Shown: in pieces, positions 7,338 through 15,480 of the stretch
Numbering within the stretch: position 1 is the stretch's first letter
Layout: every line of letters begins with the position of its first letter
Assembly (NCBI GenBank): GCA_036833805.1
Contig: DAITPA010000025.1
Span: 1 to 24,495 of the forward strand
Reading direction: 5' to 3'
DNA: 24,495 nucleotides
Source: PALSA-1196 sp036833805
GTDB lineage: Bacteria > Pseudomonadota > Gammaproteobacteria > Steroidobacterales > Steroidobacteraceae
Position numbers and translations under genes: made by a program
Notes under the pieces: generated by a model
What the model saw: the letters and a program-made list of their open reading frames with translations, nothing else
What the model was told of the DNA's origin: nothing
Database searches by the model: none

Positions 7338-8429
7338 TTAGCTATCTTCGACGACGATCTTGGGAAACACGGTGCTGCGATCGCGCACGCGCTGCGAAAG
7401 CGCGGCCGCCGTGCGGCGCGCCATCTGGAAATAGGCGCGTGCGCGCGGCGAATCGGGCGCCGCCACCACGGTCGGGCGCCCGCCGTCGGTCTCCTCGCGA
7501 ATCTGCCCATCGAGCGGCAGCTCGCCCAGAAGCCGCACGCCATACTGCGCGGCCATGCGTGCGCCGCCGCCGGCGCCGAATACGTGCTCCACATGTCCGC
7601 ACTGCGAGCACACATGCACACTCATGTTCTCGACGATGCCGAGCACCGGTACCGACACTTTCTCGAACATCTTCAGGCCCTTCCTGGCGTCGGCGAGCGC
7701 GATGTCCTGCGGCGTCGTGACGATGACCGCGCCTGCGACCGGCACCCGCTGGGAAAGCGTCAGCTGGATGTCTCCGGTACCGGGCGGCATGTCGACCACC
7801 AGGTAGTCGAGCGAGCCCCAGTCGGTCTCCGAAAGCAGCTGCGTGAGCGCCTGCGACACCATCGGCCCGCGCCACACCATCGGCTGCTCGGCGTCCACCA
7901 GAAAGCCGATGGACATGGCGGCTAGGCCGTGACTCACGAGAGGCTTGACGCGCTTGCCATCCGGCGAGCTTGGCCTCTGATCCTCAAGCCCCAGCATGAG
8001 CGGCTGGCTCGGGCCATAGATGTCGGCATCGAGGATCCCGACCCGCGCCCCTTGCGCGACCCAGGCGAGAGCCAGATTCACGGCCACGGTGGACTTTCCG
8101 ACCCCGCCTTTTCCCGAAGCCACGGCTACAATGTTTTTGATGTCGCCCAAGGGTTGCAAGTGCCGCTGCACGGCGTGCGCGCGGATATCCGCGTGCAGCT
8201 CGATCTCCAGAGGAAGATCGATCCCGGCCTTTTGCAGGTGTTGCTGCAAGGCGGCGACGAGTTCGGCGTGATAACCGCCCACCGGAAATCCCAGCGCCAG
8301 CTGTGCGACGTAGCCGGCGCCGCCGACGGCAACCGCGCGTACCGCACCCCCGAGAGCTTCCCCGAGGTACGGGTCGACATACCCTTCGAGGGCGGATCGC
8401 ACGCTGGCAAGATTCAGGTTCTCAGACAT
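7338..8429 (-). CDS. apbC: ApbC/Mrp iron-sulfur cluster carrier P-loop ATPase
   Basis: ApbC (Mrp, NBP35 family) binds and transfers [4Fe-4S] clusters to apoproteins in the cytoplasm. The 363-residue protein (E. coli 369) has an N-terminal MIP18/DUF59-type domain (about 1-90). A deviant Walker A SGKGGVGKST follows at about 103-112, then ILDADIYGPSQP, the Walker B-like VVDMPPGTGD, and the CSQCGH pair whose two Cys hold the bridging cluster. The ATG at 8429 begins MSENLNLASVRSALEGYVDPYLG, the normal N-terminus. It is upstream of dcd in the same orientation, an arrangement also known in Pseudomonas. In many gammaproteobacteria mrp is directly divergent from metG; here three genes lie between them. 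Confidence 0.95.
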   Translation of the reverse strand: MSENLNLASVRSALEGYVDPYLGEALGGAVRAVAVGGAGYVAQLALGFPVGGYHAELVAALQQHLQKAGIDLPLEIELHADIRAHAVQRHLQPLGDIKNIVAVASGKGGVGKSTVAVNLALAWVAQGARVGILDADIYGPSQPLMLGLEDQRPSSPDGKRVKPLVSHGLAAMSIGFLVDAEQPMVWRGPMVSQALTQLLSETDWGSLDYLVVDMPPGTGDIQLTLSQRVPVAGAVIVTTPQDIALADARKGLKMFEKVSVPVLGIVENMSVHVCSQCGHVEHVFGAGGGARMAAQYGVRLLGELPLDGQIREETDGGRPTVVAAPDSPRARAYFQMARRTAAALSQRVRDRSTVFPKIVVEDS

Positions 8430-8464
8430 GTGAGCGCGTTGGCAGGCGGGGGCCGCGAATATGG

Positions 8465-8470
8465 CATAAT
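8465..8470 (+). promoter_or_regulatory. Possible -10 box upstream of the kinase gene
   Basis: CATAAT matches the -10 consensus at five of six positions in the 183-base divergent spacer between apbC and the kinase gene. A TTGGCA at 8439-8444 would be a good -35, but the spacing is 20 bases, longer than usual. If used, it gives a leader of roughly 135 bases. Low confidence. Confidence 0.25.
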
Positions 8471-8585
8471 CCTCACGCGCTCGCTTCGCATGTGGCTAAG
8501 ATGTTTGCGCGCTACTGGTCCTGTCCTGATCCTGCACCCTATGCCGCACTTACAAGGAAGTCAGACGGCTGGGCGGGACTTGTGC

Positions 8586-8598
8586 GGGAATCATTCCC
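8586..8598. promoter_or_regulatory. Perfect inverted repeat before the kinase RBS
   Basis: GGGAAT-C-ATTCCC is a perfect 6+6 palindrome with a one-base centre, followed within a few bases by the Shine-Dalgarno GGAAAGG (8602-8606 region) of the HEAT-kinase gene. Its symmetry and position suggest an operator for a dimeric repressor or, in RNA, a structure near the ribosome site. No regulator is encoded nearby. Confidence 0.35.
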
Positions 8599-8612
8599 AA
8601 CGGAAAGGCTGA

Positions 8613-11039
8613 ATGAGCTTTTTCACGAATTTCCGTGCCGATCGCGTCATTACCGAGATCCGCTCGTCTACTAATCCTGCCAGTGCGGCCACGCAGAAGG
8701 CCGTCGCGAAACTGAAGGGCTTAGGCCCCGGGGCGCTCGAGCCGATCTTCGCGGCGCTCCCCGACGCCGATAAGAACGCAACCGTGGGCTTCGTAGAAGC
8801 ATTGAGTGGCCTCGTCAGCGCCAAGTCCTTTCCAATCTTCGTCCGCGGCCTCATCGAGGGCAGCCCGCGGGTGATCGCCGGCATCTCCTGGGCCTTGACG
8901 AGCAGCCGCAACTATCCGCCGCATCTACTCATCGATGCGCTCGCGACCCCCGGCGTCTCGAAGTCCGCCGTGCTCGAAATCATTACCGCGCAGAAGCAAC
9001 GCTTCAGCGTGCGCGACCTTCTGCAGGCGGCCTATGCCCAGGAGGCCAACGAAAAAGCGGCCCTGTTTCGCCTCGTTGGCGAGGTGGCCGATCGGCAGGC
9101 CGTGCCCGAGCTCATCGGCCGACTGCAAGGCAAGGATCCGATCAGCCGCGTCCACATCATCAATATCCTCGCGCGCTTCAACACACCTGAAGTGCAGACC
9201 GCGCTGCAAGCGCTTTTGAGCGACCCGAACAAGCTCATTCGCGGCGCCGTACTCTCGGCGCTGCTGCGCACCGACGGCGCCATTGACGTTGAGCGTGTCT
9301 GCGCTTTGTTGCGTGATCCGGAGATTGATGTCCAGAACAAGGCCATCGACCTCATCATCAAGGCGAACCATCCGGCGACGATCAAGTACCTCATCGAAAT
9401 CCTGAAGGACGAGAACGAGTACGCGCGTCGCGCGGCGGTAGAAGTGCTGAACGAGGTGGGCACCGCGGCCTCCGTGAAGCACCTCCTCGCCGCCATCAAG
9501 GATAGCGACTGGTGGGTGCGGAGCCGCGCGGCCGACGCCCTCGGCAAGATCGGCGGACCGAAGGTCATTGAGGCGGTGATCCAACTCGTGCGCGACAAGG
9601 ATGATGACATCCGCCGCGCCGCGATCGAGATCCTGAACCAGACGAAGGATGAGCGCGCGGTCGACGAACTCATCCGTGCCACGCGCGACCCCGACTGGTG
9701 GGTGAGCGAGCGCTCCATCGATGCCTTGGCGGAGATCGGCAGCAAGAAAGCTCTACCGCGGCTCACGGAGATGCTGCAGGCCGGCAACGCCAAGCAACTG
9801 CCGGTCGTGGTGCGCGCCCTGGGCAAGATCGGCGACGCCAAGTTCGTCGACTCGCTGCTGCCGCTCATGGCGCGCCCGGAGCGCGAGGTGCGCATGGAAG
9901 TGATTCAGGCACTCGGCAAGCTTATCGACGAGACGCGCGCCGACCAGCTGCGCGCAGAGCTGCGGAGCCAGGCGGAATCGGCTGATCAGACCATGGCGCG
10001 AATGATCCAGGCGACACTCGCCGACCTCGACAAACGCTTGCTCGGTAGCAGTTTGACGCCGTCACCGGCGGCTATGCCGCCGACACTGCGCGCGACGCAA
10101 ATCACGCCACCCGCCGCGCGGGGGGAATCCGCGCGCACGCTGCTCCTCTCCGACGCTGCACTTCAGCAGGCGACCAAGGCCGCAGAGGCCGCCGCGGCGC
10201 GCCTCGATATCTCGACGTTGAAACCCGGCGATATCATCGAAGGGCGCTACAAATACATCGACAAGATTGGCCGCGGCGCTTTCGGCACGGTGCTCCTGAT
10301 GGAGGATACGGTCGTTGATGAGCGGCTCATCCTGAAGTTCCTGAACCCGAACGTCTCAGGGGACGAAGAGGTGATGAAGCGCTTCGTGCACGAGCTGCGC
10401 TACTCGCGCAAGATCACGCACAAGAACGTCATCCGCATCTATGACTTTCTGTATATCCAGGGCAACTACGCCATCTCCATGGAGTACTTCCCCTCGCATA
10501 CGCTCGGTGCGGAGGTTGTCAACGAGAAGCCGATGGACCTGAAGCGCGCCGTCGGCTTCGGCATCGACCTCGCAACCGGCATGACCGTCGCGCACCAGGT
10601 TGGAATTGTGCACCGCGATTTGAAGCCTGCCAACGTGCTCATCAATCAAGAGGGGCTGCTCAAGATCGTGGATTTCGGCGTCGCCGCAGCGCAGCGCGAG
10701 GGCGACACGCAGCTCACCAAAACGGGCTACGTCATCGGCTCGCCCAAGTACATGGCACCCGAACAGATTCTCGGGAAGAAGGTCGATGCGCGCGCGGATA
10801 TCTACGCCGTCGGCGTCATCCTGTATGAAATGCTGACCGGCGTCCCGCCCTATGCCCGCGGTGATCACATGGCGGTTATGTACCAGCACGTGCAGGGCAA
10901 GGCCCGCGTCGCAAAGGAAGTCAATCCCGCCCTGCCGTCCTCTTTGAGCGACCTCATAATGAAGGCGATGGCGGTCGACAAAGCCAAGCGCTACCAGACC
11001 ATGGAAGAGTTGCGCACCGCCCTCGAGCAGCATCTGTAG
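8613..11039 (+). CDS. HEAT-repeat protein fused to a Ser/Thr protein kinase
   Basis: An 808-residue protein with an N-terminal helical-repeat region (about 20-480, HEAT/PBS-lyase-like units of about 31 residues), a Pro/Ala-rich linker (about 480-540) and a C-terminal eukaryotic-type kinase domain (about 545-805). Kinase motifs are complete: glycine loop IGRGAFGTV at 552-560, ATP-anchoring Lys575 (ILKFL), HRDLKPAN at 667-674, DFG at 687-689 and APE at 715-717, with Thr/Ser-rich TQLTKTG in the activation segment. No signal peptide or membrane span is seen, so it should be cytoplasmic. The order is unusual, since many bacterial Ser/Thr kinases put the kinase first and a membrane sensor after it. 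A good SD (GGAAAGG) precedes the ATG. Two PilT-type ATPase genes follow on the same strand, suggesting a role in controlling pilus motors; that link is inference. Confidence 0.93.
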   Translation: MSFFTNFRADRVITEIRSSTNPASAATQKAVAKLKGLGPGALEPIFAALPDADKNATVGFVEALSGLVSAKSFPIFVRGLIEGSPRVIAGISWALTSSRNYPPHLLIDALATPGVSKSAVLEIITAQKQRFSVRDLLQAAYAQEANEKAALFRLVGEVADRQAVPELIGRLQGKDPISRVHIINILARFNTPEVQTALQALLSDPNKLIRGAVLSALLRTDGAIDVERVCALLRDPEIDVQNKAIDLIIKANHPATIKYLIEILKDENEYARRAAVEVLNEVGTAASVKHLLAAIKDSDWWVRSRAADALGKIGGPKVIEAVIQLVRDKDDDIRRAAIEILNQTKDERAVDELIRATRDPDWWVSERSIDALAEIGSKKALPRLTEMLQAGNAKQLPVVVRALGKIGDAKFVDSLLPLMARPEREVRMEVIQALGKLIDETRADQLRAELRSQAESADQTMARMIQATLADLDKRLLGSSLTPSPAAMPPTLRATQITPPAARGESARTLLLSDAALQQATKAAEAAAARLDISTLKPGDIIEGRYKYIDKIGRGAFGTVLLMEDTVVDERLILKFLNPNVSGDEEVMKRFVHELRYSRKITHKNVIRIYDFLYIQGNYAISMEYFPSHTLGAEVVNEKPMDLKRAVGFGIDLATGMTVAHQVGIVHRDLKPANVLINQEGLLKIVDFGVAAAQREGDTQLTKTGYVIGSPKYMAPEQILGKKVDARADIYAVGVILYEMLTGVPPYARGDHMAVMYQHVQGKARVAKEVNPALPSSLSDLIMKAMAVDKAKRYQTMEELRTALEQHL
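9405..9776 (+). repeat. Four HEAT units arranged as a duplicated A-B pair
   Basis: Residues 265-388 of the kinase protein consist of four consecutive units of exactly 31 residues. Units 2 and 4 share DWWV at positions 4-7 and an ALxxIG core, while units 1 and 3 share RRAAxExLN. The pattern A-B-A-B points to an in-frame duplication of a 62-residue block. At DNA level CGACTGGTGGGTG recurs at 9506 and 9692, exactly 186 bases apart. Confidence 0.8.
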
Positions 11040-11113
11040 AGCAGCGCAGCCCTCCCGGGCAGGGAATGCTTGCTTAAGTTCGTGCGCTCGTTCAAATTTC
11101 CGCGCTTGTCTCC

Positions 11114-11142
11114 TTGATTCGACTACCCGGGCAGGCTAAACA
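11114..11142 (+). promoter_or_regulatory. Weak candidate promoter before the first pilT gene
   Basis: TTGATT (11114-11119) and TAAACA (11137-11142) are separated by 17 bases, in the 133-base gap between the kinase stop and the first PilT-type gene. Both boxes are imperfect. The gap makes a separate transcript possible, though read-through from the kinase gene is equally plausible. Confidence 0.25.
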
Positions 11143-11158
11143 CTGGGGATATTTCCAG
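11143..11158 (+). promoter_or_regulatory. Small hairpin in the leader of the first pilT gene
   Basis: CTGGGGATATTTCCAG can fold on itself with four Watson-Crick pairs at the base and two G-U pairs inside, ending 14 bases before the GTG start. It lacks a T-run, so it is not a terminator; it may affect ribosome access. Function unproven. Confidence 0.25.
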
Positions 11159-11172
11159 AATGGGGGCGCACC

Positions 11173-12309
11173 GTGGCGCGCATTGACGCGTTCCTAAAGC
11201 TCGGCACGCAGCAAGGGTGCTCCGACATACATCTCGCCGTCGGCGTGCCGCCGATGCTGCGCCTGTACGGTGATCTCATGCCGATCAAGTTCCGCGAGCT
11301 GCGCGCCGCGGAACTGGAAGGGTATGTCACGGAAGTTCTCACGCGCTCGCAGGCGGACCTGTTCGCCAAGGGCAACGACCTCGACTTCTCGTACGTATCC
11401 GAAGAGGGCGGGCGCTTTCGTGTCAATGTGTACCGCAAAGACACCGGCGTCGGCGCGACGTTCCGCACCATACCCACCGAAGTGCCGACCCTCGAGAAGC
11501 TCGCACTGCCGCCGATCGTCACCAAACTTTGCGACTATCACCAAGGCATGGTGCTGGTCACCGGCTCTACCGGAACGGGCAAAACGACGACCCTCGCCGC
11601 GATGATCGATCACCTCAATAAGACGCGGCGCGTCAACATCATCAGCCTCGAGGATCCGATCGAATTCGTTCATCGCAGCAAGATGAGTCAGGTCATCCAG
11701 CGCGAACTGAACACTCACATCCCAAGCTTCGCCGAAGGCGTGCGCGCCGCGATGCGTGAGGACCCGGACGTGATTCTGGTCGGTGAGCTGCGCGACGCGG
11801 AAACCATCAGTATGGCGATGACCGCTGCCGAGACGGGCCATCTTGTATTCGGCACGCTGCATACGACCGGCGCTGTCAAAACCATCGACCGCATTATTGA
11901 CGCTCTTCCGGTTGCCGAGCGCGAGCAGACCAAGAGCTTCCTTGCGCAAAGCCTGCTCGCGGTTGTCACGCAGATACTCGTGAAATCAGCAGATGCGCAC
12001 GGCCGGCGGGCGCTCTGTGAAGTCATGGTGATGACGAAGGCGATCGCGAAACTCATCCAAACGGATCAGACGCATCAGATACCGACGCAGTTGCAGACCG
12101 GACGCGAATTTGGCATGCAGATGCTCGATCAGGCGCTGCTCGCCGCGATCATGGCGAAGGAGGTCGATCCGGACGATGCCTACCATTACGCAACGGAGAA
12201 GCGCCTGTTCCAGAAATTTGTGACCGACACGAGCCTCCTGCCTAAGCTCGACAGCGCCGCGTCCGGCACCCGCATCGGCCCGGGGCCGACATCCTCCGCG
12301 ACGTCCTAA
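11173..12309 (+). CDS. PilT-family pilus retraction ATPase (first copy)
   Basis: PilT-type proteins are hexameric cytoplasmic ATPases that power type IV pilus retraction and twitching. The 378-residue product starts MARIDAFLKLGTQQGCSDIHL, with the family N-terminal PAS-like domain. Walker A GSTGTGKT follows at 131-138, the Asp/Walker B box DPDVILVGELRD from 197, and the His box GTLHTTGA from 227. The C-terminal motif that reads AIRNLIRE in PilT is here AIAKLIQT. This departs from classical PilT and, with a 20-30 residue extension, makes the exact paralogue class uncertain. The start is the GTG at 11173, preceded by a G-rich stretch. The next gene follows after 10 bases. No pilin or pilus assembly genes are in the window. 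Confidence 0.9.
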   Translation: MARIDAFLKLGTQQGCSDIHLAVGVPPMLRLYGDLMPIKFRELRAAELEGYVTEVLTRSQADLFAKGNDLDFSYVSEEGGRFRVNVYRKDTGVGATFRTIPTEVPTLEKLALPPIVTKLCDYHQGMVLVTGSTGTGKTTTLAAMIDHLNKTRRVNIISLEDPIEFVHRSKMSQVIQRELNTHIPSFAEGVRAAMREDPDVILVGELRDAETISMAMTAAETGHLVFGTLHTTGAVKTIDRIIDALPVAEREQTKSFLAQSLLAVVTQILVKSADAHGRRALCEVMVMTKAIAKLIQTDQTHQIPTQLQTGREFGMQMLDQALLAAIMAKEVDPDDAYHYATEKRLFQKFVTDTSLLPKLDSAASGTRIGPGPTSSATS

Positions 12310-12319
12310 AGAGTTCGCC

Positions 12320-13381
12320 GTGGCCAGCATTGATTCGTTCCTGATCGAAGTAATCGAGCGGCGCGGCTCCGACCTGCACTTCATTGCGGGCGATCCGCCG
12401 CGCATCCGCCTGTACGGGGATCTGGGGCCATTGCGGCCGGACAAGCTTGAGGCGAACTTCGTCAAAGAGGCGCTGTACGAGATCATGCCGAAGCCCGCCC
12501 TCGACCGCTTCGAGGCAAAAGACGGCGCCGACTTTGCCTACACGCTTGCGGATAAGGGTCGCTTCCGCGTCAATATCATGCGGCAGCTGAACGGCGTGGG
12601 CGGGGTGTTCCGCGTCATCCCCTCGAAGGCGCTCACGATGGAAGAGCTGAAACTGCCGCAGGCCGTGCGTGAGATGGCGCGCGCGACCAATGGCCTTATC
12701 CTCGTGACCGGCAAGACCGGTTCCGGAAAATCGACCACGCTTGCCGCGATGGTCGATGACATCAATTACCGTCTGAAAGGCCACATCCTCACGATCGAAG
12801 ATCCGATCGAGTTCGTGCATCAAAGGAAGAACTGCCTCATCAGCCAGCGTGAGATCGGCGTGCACAGCGCAAGCTTCGCAAGCGCACTGCATTCGGCGTT
12901 GCGCGAGGATCCGGACGTGATTCTGGTCGGCGAATTACGCGATCATGAGACCATGAGCATCGCGGTCACGGCGGCCGAGATGGGCATCCTCGTGATGGGC
13001 ACCCTGCACACCAACGGCGCGGCGCAGACCGTGGACAGGCTCGTGAACGCGTTTCCGTCCGACAAGCAATCGCACGTGCGCACCATGCTCTCGACGTCGC
13101 TGCGTGGGGTCGTCTCGCAGCAGCTCCTGCAGCGCGCCGACAAGCAAGGCCGGGTAGCCGCACTTGAGATCCTCGTGAATACTCCGGCGACCTCGAATCT
13201 CATCCGCCAGGGCAAGCTCGATCAGCTCGAGAACACCATGCAGTCGGGCGGCCAGTTCGGCATGCGCCCCATGGATAACGCCATCCAGCAGCTTCTCGAG
13301 CAGCGGCTGGTCACGGGCAAAGAGGCCTACAAGAAAGGCATCAACAAAGCGAAATTCGAGCCGGTAAAGGATCAGGGCTAG
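12320..13381 (+). CDS. PilT-family pilus retraction ATPase (second copy)
   Basis: A 353-residue paralogue of the preceding gene, starting at a GTG (MASIDSFLIEVIERRGSDLHF). It has Walker A GKTGSGKS at 131-138, DPDVILVGELRDHETM and the His box GTLHTNGA, all PilT-like. P. aeruginosa PilU has a divergent MIGEVRSRETM at the Asp box, so although a PilT-PilU pair is the usual arrangement, this second copy looks more like PilT than PilU by that motif. The AIRNLIRE motif is replaced by SNLIRQGK. It starts 10 bases after the first copy and ends 26 bases before metG, so the pair is co-transcribed and may form a mixed or alternating motor. That functional statement is inference. Confidence 0.9.
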   Translation: MASIDSFLIEVIERRGSDLHFIAGDPPRIRLYGDLGPLRPDKLEANFVKEALYEIMPKPALDRFEAKDGADFAYTLADKGRFRVNIMRQLNGVGGVFRVIPSKALTMEELKLPQAVREMARATNGLILVTGKTGSGKSTTLAAMVDDINYRLKGHILTIEDPIEFVHQRKNCLISQREIGVHSASFASALHSALREDPDVILVGELRDHETMSIAVTAAEMGILVMGTLHTNGAAQTVDRLVNAFPSDKQSHVRTMLSTSLRGVVSQQLLQRADKQGRVAALEILVNTPATSNLIRQGKLDQLENTMQSGGQFGMRPMDNAIQQLLEQRLVTGKEAYKKGINKAKFEPVKDQG

Positions 13382-13407
13382 CCCTTAGCCTGCGCTAGAC
13401 TAGGGGC

Positions 13408-15480
13408 ATGCCCCGCAAGATTTTCGTCACGACCGCGCTGCCGTACGCGAACGGCCCGCTGCACATCGGCCACATCATGGAGTACATCCAGGCGGATACT
13501 TGGGTGCGGTTCCAGCGCATGCAGGGGCACGAGCTCTACTTTATCGGCGCCGACGACGCCCATGGCGCGCCGATCATGCTGAAGGCCGAAGCCGAAGGGA
13601 TCACTCCGGCAGAGCTCGTCGCGCGCATCGCCGCCGGCCGGCCGCAGTCCCTCAAAGGCTTTCACATTGCGTTCGACAACTGGTATTCGACCGACTCGCC
13701 CGAGAACGTCGAGCTCTCGCAGGATGTCTACCGACGCTTGCAGCATGCGGGGCTCATCTATTCGAAGCCGATCGAGCAGTTTTACGATCCGCTCAAAGGC
13801 ATGTTCCTCGCCGACCGCTACATCAAAGGCGAATGCCCGAATTGCCACGCAGCGGGGCAGTACGCCGACGCCTGCGAGGTGTGCAGCATTGTCAATGCGC
13901 CAGCGGATCTGATAAGTCCGTATTCGACGCTCACCGGTGCGGCTCCGATCCTGAAGACCTCCGAGCATTTCTTCTTCAAGCTGTCCGATCCCAAGTGCGT
14001 CGGCTTTCTGCGCGAGTGGCTCGATGAGCCGGGTCGGCTGCAGCCGCAGGTTGCCAACAAGGCGCGAGAATGGCTCGACGGATCCGGCGACAAGGGGCTC
14101 GGCGACTGGGACATCTCGCGCGATGCGCCCTACTTTGGCATCGAGATTCCGGATGCGCCAGGTAAGTACTTCTATGTGTGGCTCGATGCGCCGATCGGCT
14201 ATCTCGCAAGTTTGAAAAACTACTGTGCAAGAAGCGGCGTCGACTTCGAGCAGTTTCTGTCCGCCCCCGATGTTGAGCAGATCCACTTCATCGGCAAGGA
14301 CATCATCTACTTTCACACGCTGTTTTGGCCTGCGCTTTTGAAGTTCGCGGGCGCTCCCTACAAAGTCCCGAACCACATCTACGTCCACGGCTTCATCACC
14401 GTGTCCGGCGAGAAGATGTCGAAGTCGCGCGGCACGGGGATCAGTCCGCTGCGCTATCTTGACGTCGGGATGAACCCGGAGTGGCTGCGCTATTACATCG
14501 CGGCGAAATTAAATGGCAGCGTCGAGGATCTCGACTTCAATCCGGACGACTTCATTGCCCGGGTGAACAGCGACTTGGTCGGCAAGTACGTCAACATCGC
14601 AAGCCGCGCGGCGAATTTCATCACCCAGCACTTCGACGGCGCGCTCAACTTCACCGGCGACACCGAGGCGCTGCTGACAGCCGGGCGCGCGACTGCGTTC
14701 CTCGTACATAAGAGCTACGAGGCACGCGAGTTTGGCAAGGCGATGCGCGACATCATGACCGTTGCGGACGGAATCAATCATGAGTTCGATGCCAGGCGAC
14801 CCTGGGTGCTGGCAAAGGATGCTGCAAAGCGCCGCGAGCTGCAGAATGTGTGCTCCTACGCCCTGTACGGATTTAAGCTTTTGAGCGTGCTCCTCGCCCC
14901 CGTGCTGCCCGAGCTCACCACCAGGGTCGCGAAGCAATTCTTTGGACTCGAGCGGACGTTTACGTGGGCTGACGCCGAATCCCTGCCGCAAAGCATTACG
15001 CCCTATCAGCATCTCATGACCCGCGTTGACGCCAAGCAGCTCGACGCACTCTTCGACATCGACGATAAGGAATCTGCAACCGTGACCACAGCAACACCCC
15101 CGCCGGTTCCCGCGACTGCGACCGCAGCTGCACCGGCGCCGCCACAAATCAGCACAATTTCGATCGATGACTTTGCCAAAATCGATTTGCGCGTGGCGCG
15201 CATCGCCAATGCCGAGTTTGTCGAAGGCGCGGACCGGCTTTTGCGCTTGACGCTCGACATCGGCGCAATGGGCACGCGCCAGGTCCTTGCCGGCATCAAG
15301 TCGGCCTATGATCCGGCGAAGCTCGTCGGCCGCCTGACTGTGATGGTTGCGAACCTTGCAGCGCGCAAGATGAAATTCGGCTTATCCGAAGGCATGGTGC
15401 TCGCGGCATCCGGCGAGAGCGCGGGAATCTTTCTCCTCACTCCGGATGCGGGCGCTGCGCCGGGCATGAAGGTGAGATGA
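13408..15480 (+). CDS. metG: Methionyl-tRNA synthetase with C-terminal tRNA-binding domain
   Basis: MetRS charges tRNA-Met and initiator tRNA. The 690-residue protein (E. coli 677) has the class I HIGH motif at 19-22 and a zinc knuckle with C143, C146, C156 and C159 in the C-x2-C-x9-C-x2-C spacing of the E. coli type. KMSKS is at 336-340. A Thr/Ala/Pro-rich linker (about 555-580) leads to an Arc1p/EMAPII-type tRNA-binding domain from about 585, which mediates dimerisation and tRNA binding. The ATG at 13408 gives MPRKIFVTTALPYANG, the normal start, with AGGGG just before it. The stop overlaps the next gene in ATGA. Confidence 0.98.
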   Translation: MPRKIFVTTALPYANGPLHIGHIMEYIQADTWVRFQRMQGHELYFIGADDAHGAPIMLKAEAEGITPAELVARIAAGRPQSLKGFHIAFDNWYSTDSPENVELSQDVYRRLQHAGLIYSKPIEQFYDPLKGMFLADRYIKGECPNCHAAGQYADACEVCSIVNAPADLISPYSTLTGAAPILKTSEHFFFKLSDPKCVGFLREWLDEPGRLQPQVANKAREWLDGSGDKGLGDWDISRDAPYFGIEIPDAPGKYFYVWLDAPIGYLASLKNYCARSGVDFEQFLSAPDVEQIHFIGKDIIYFHTLFWPALLKFAGAPYKVPNHIYVHGFITVSGEKMSKSRGTGISPLRYLDVGMNPEWLRYYIAAKLNGSVEDLDFNPDDFIARVNSDLVGKYVNIASRAANFITQHFDGALNFTGDTEALLTAGRATAFLVHKSYEAREFGKAMRDIMTVADGINHEFDARRPWVLAKDAAKRRELQNVCSYALYGFKLLSVLLAPVLPELTTRVAKQFFGLERTFTWADAESLPQSITPYQHLMTRVDAKQLDALFDIDDKESATVTTATPPPVPATATAAAPAPPQISTISIDDFAKIDLRVARIANAEFVEGADRLLRLTLDIGAMGTRQVLAGIKSAYDPAKLVGRLTVMVANLAARKMKFGLSEGMVLAASGESAGIFLLTPDAGAAPGMKVR

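Noticed and set aside
11041..11070. GC-rich inverted repeat CCCTCCCGGGCAGGG after the kinase gene as a terminator
   Set aside because: The stem has a mismatch, no T-run follows, and the pilT genes downstream are on the same strand.
13378..14388. Minus-strand open frame of 336 codons opposite metG
   Set aside because: Antisense shadow of a highly conserved gene in GC-rich DNA; no recognisable motif and no ribosome site.
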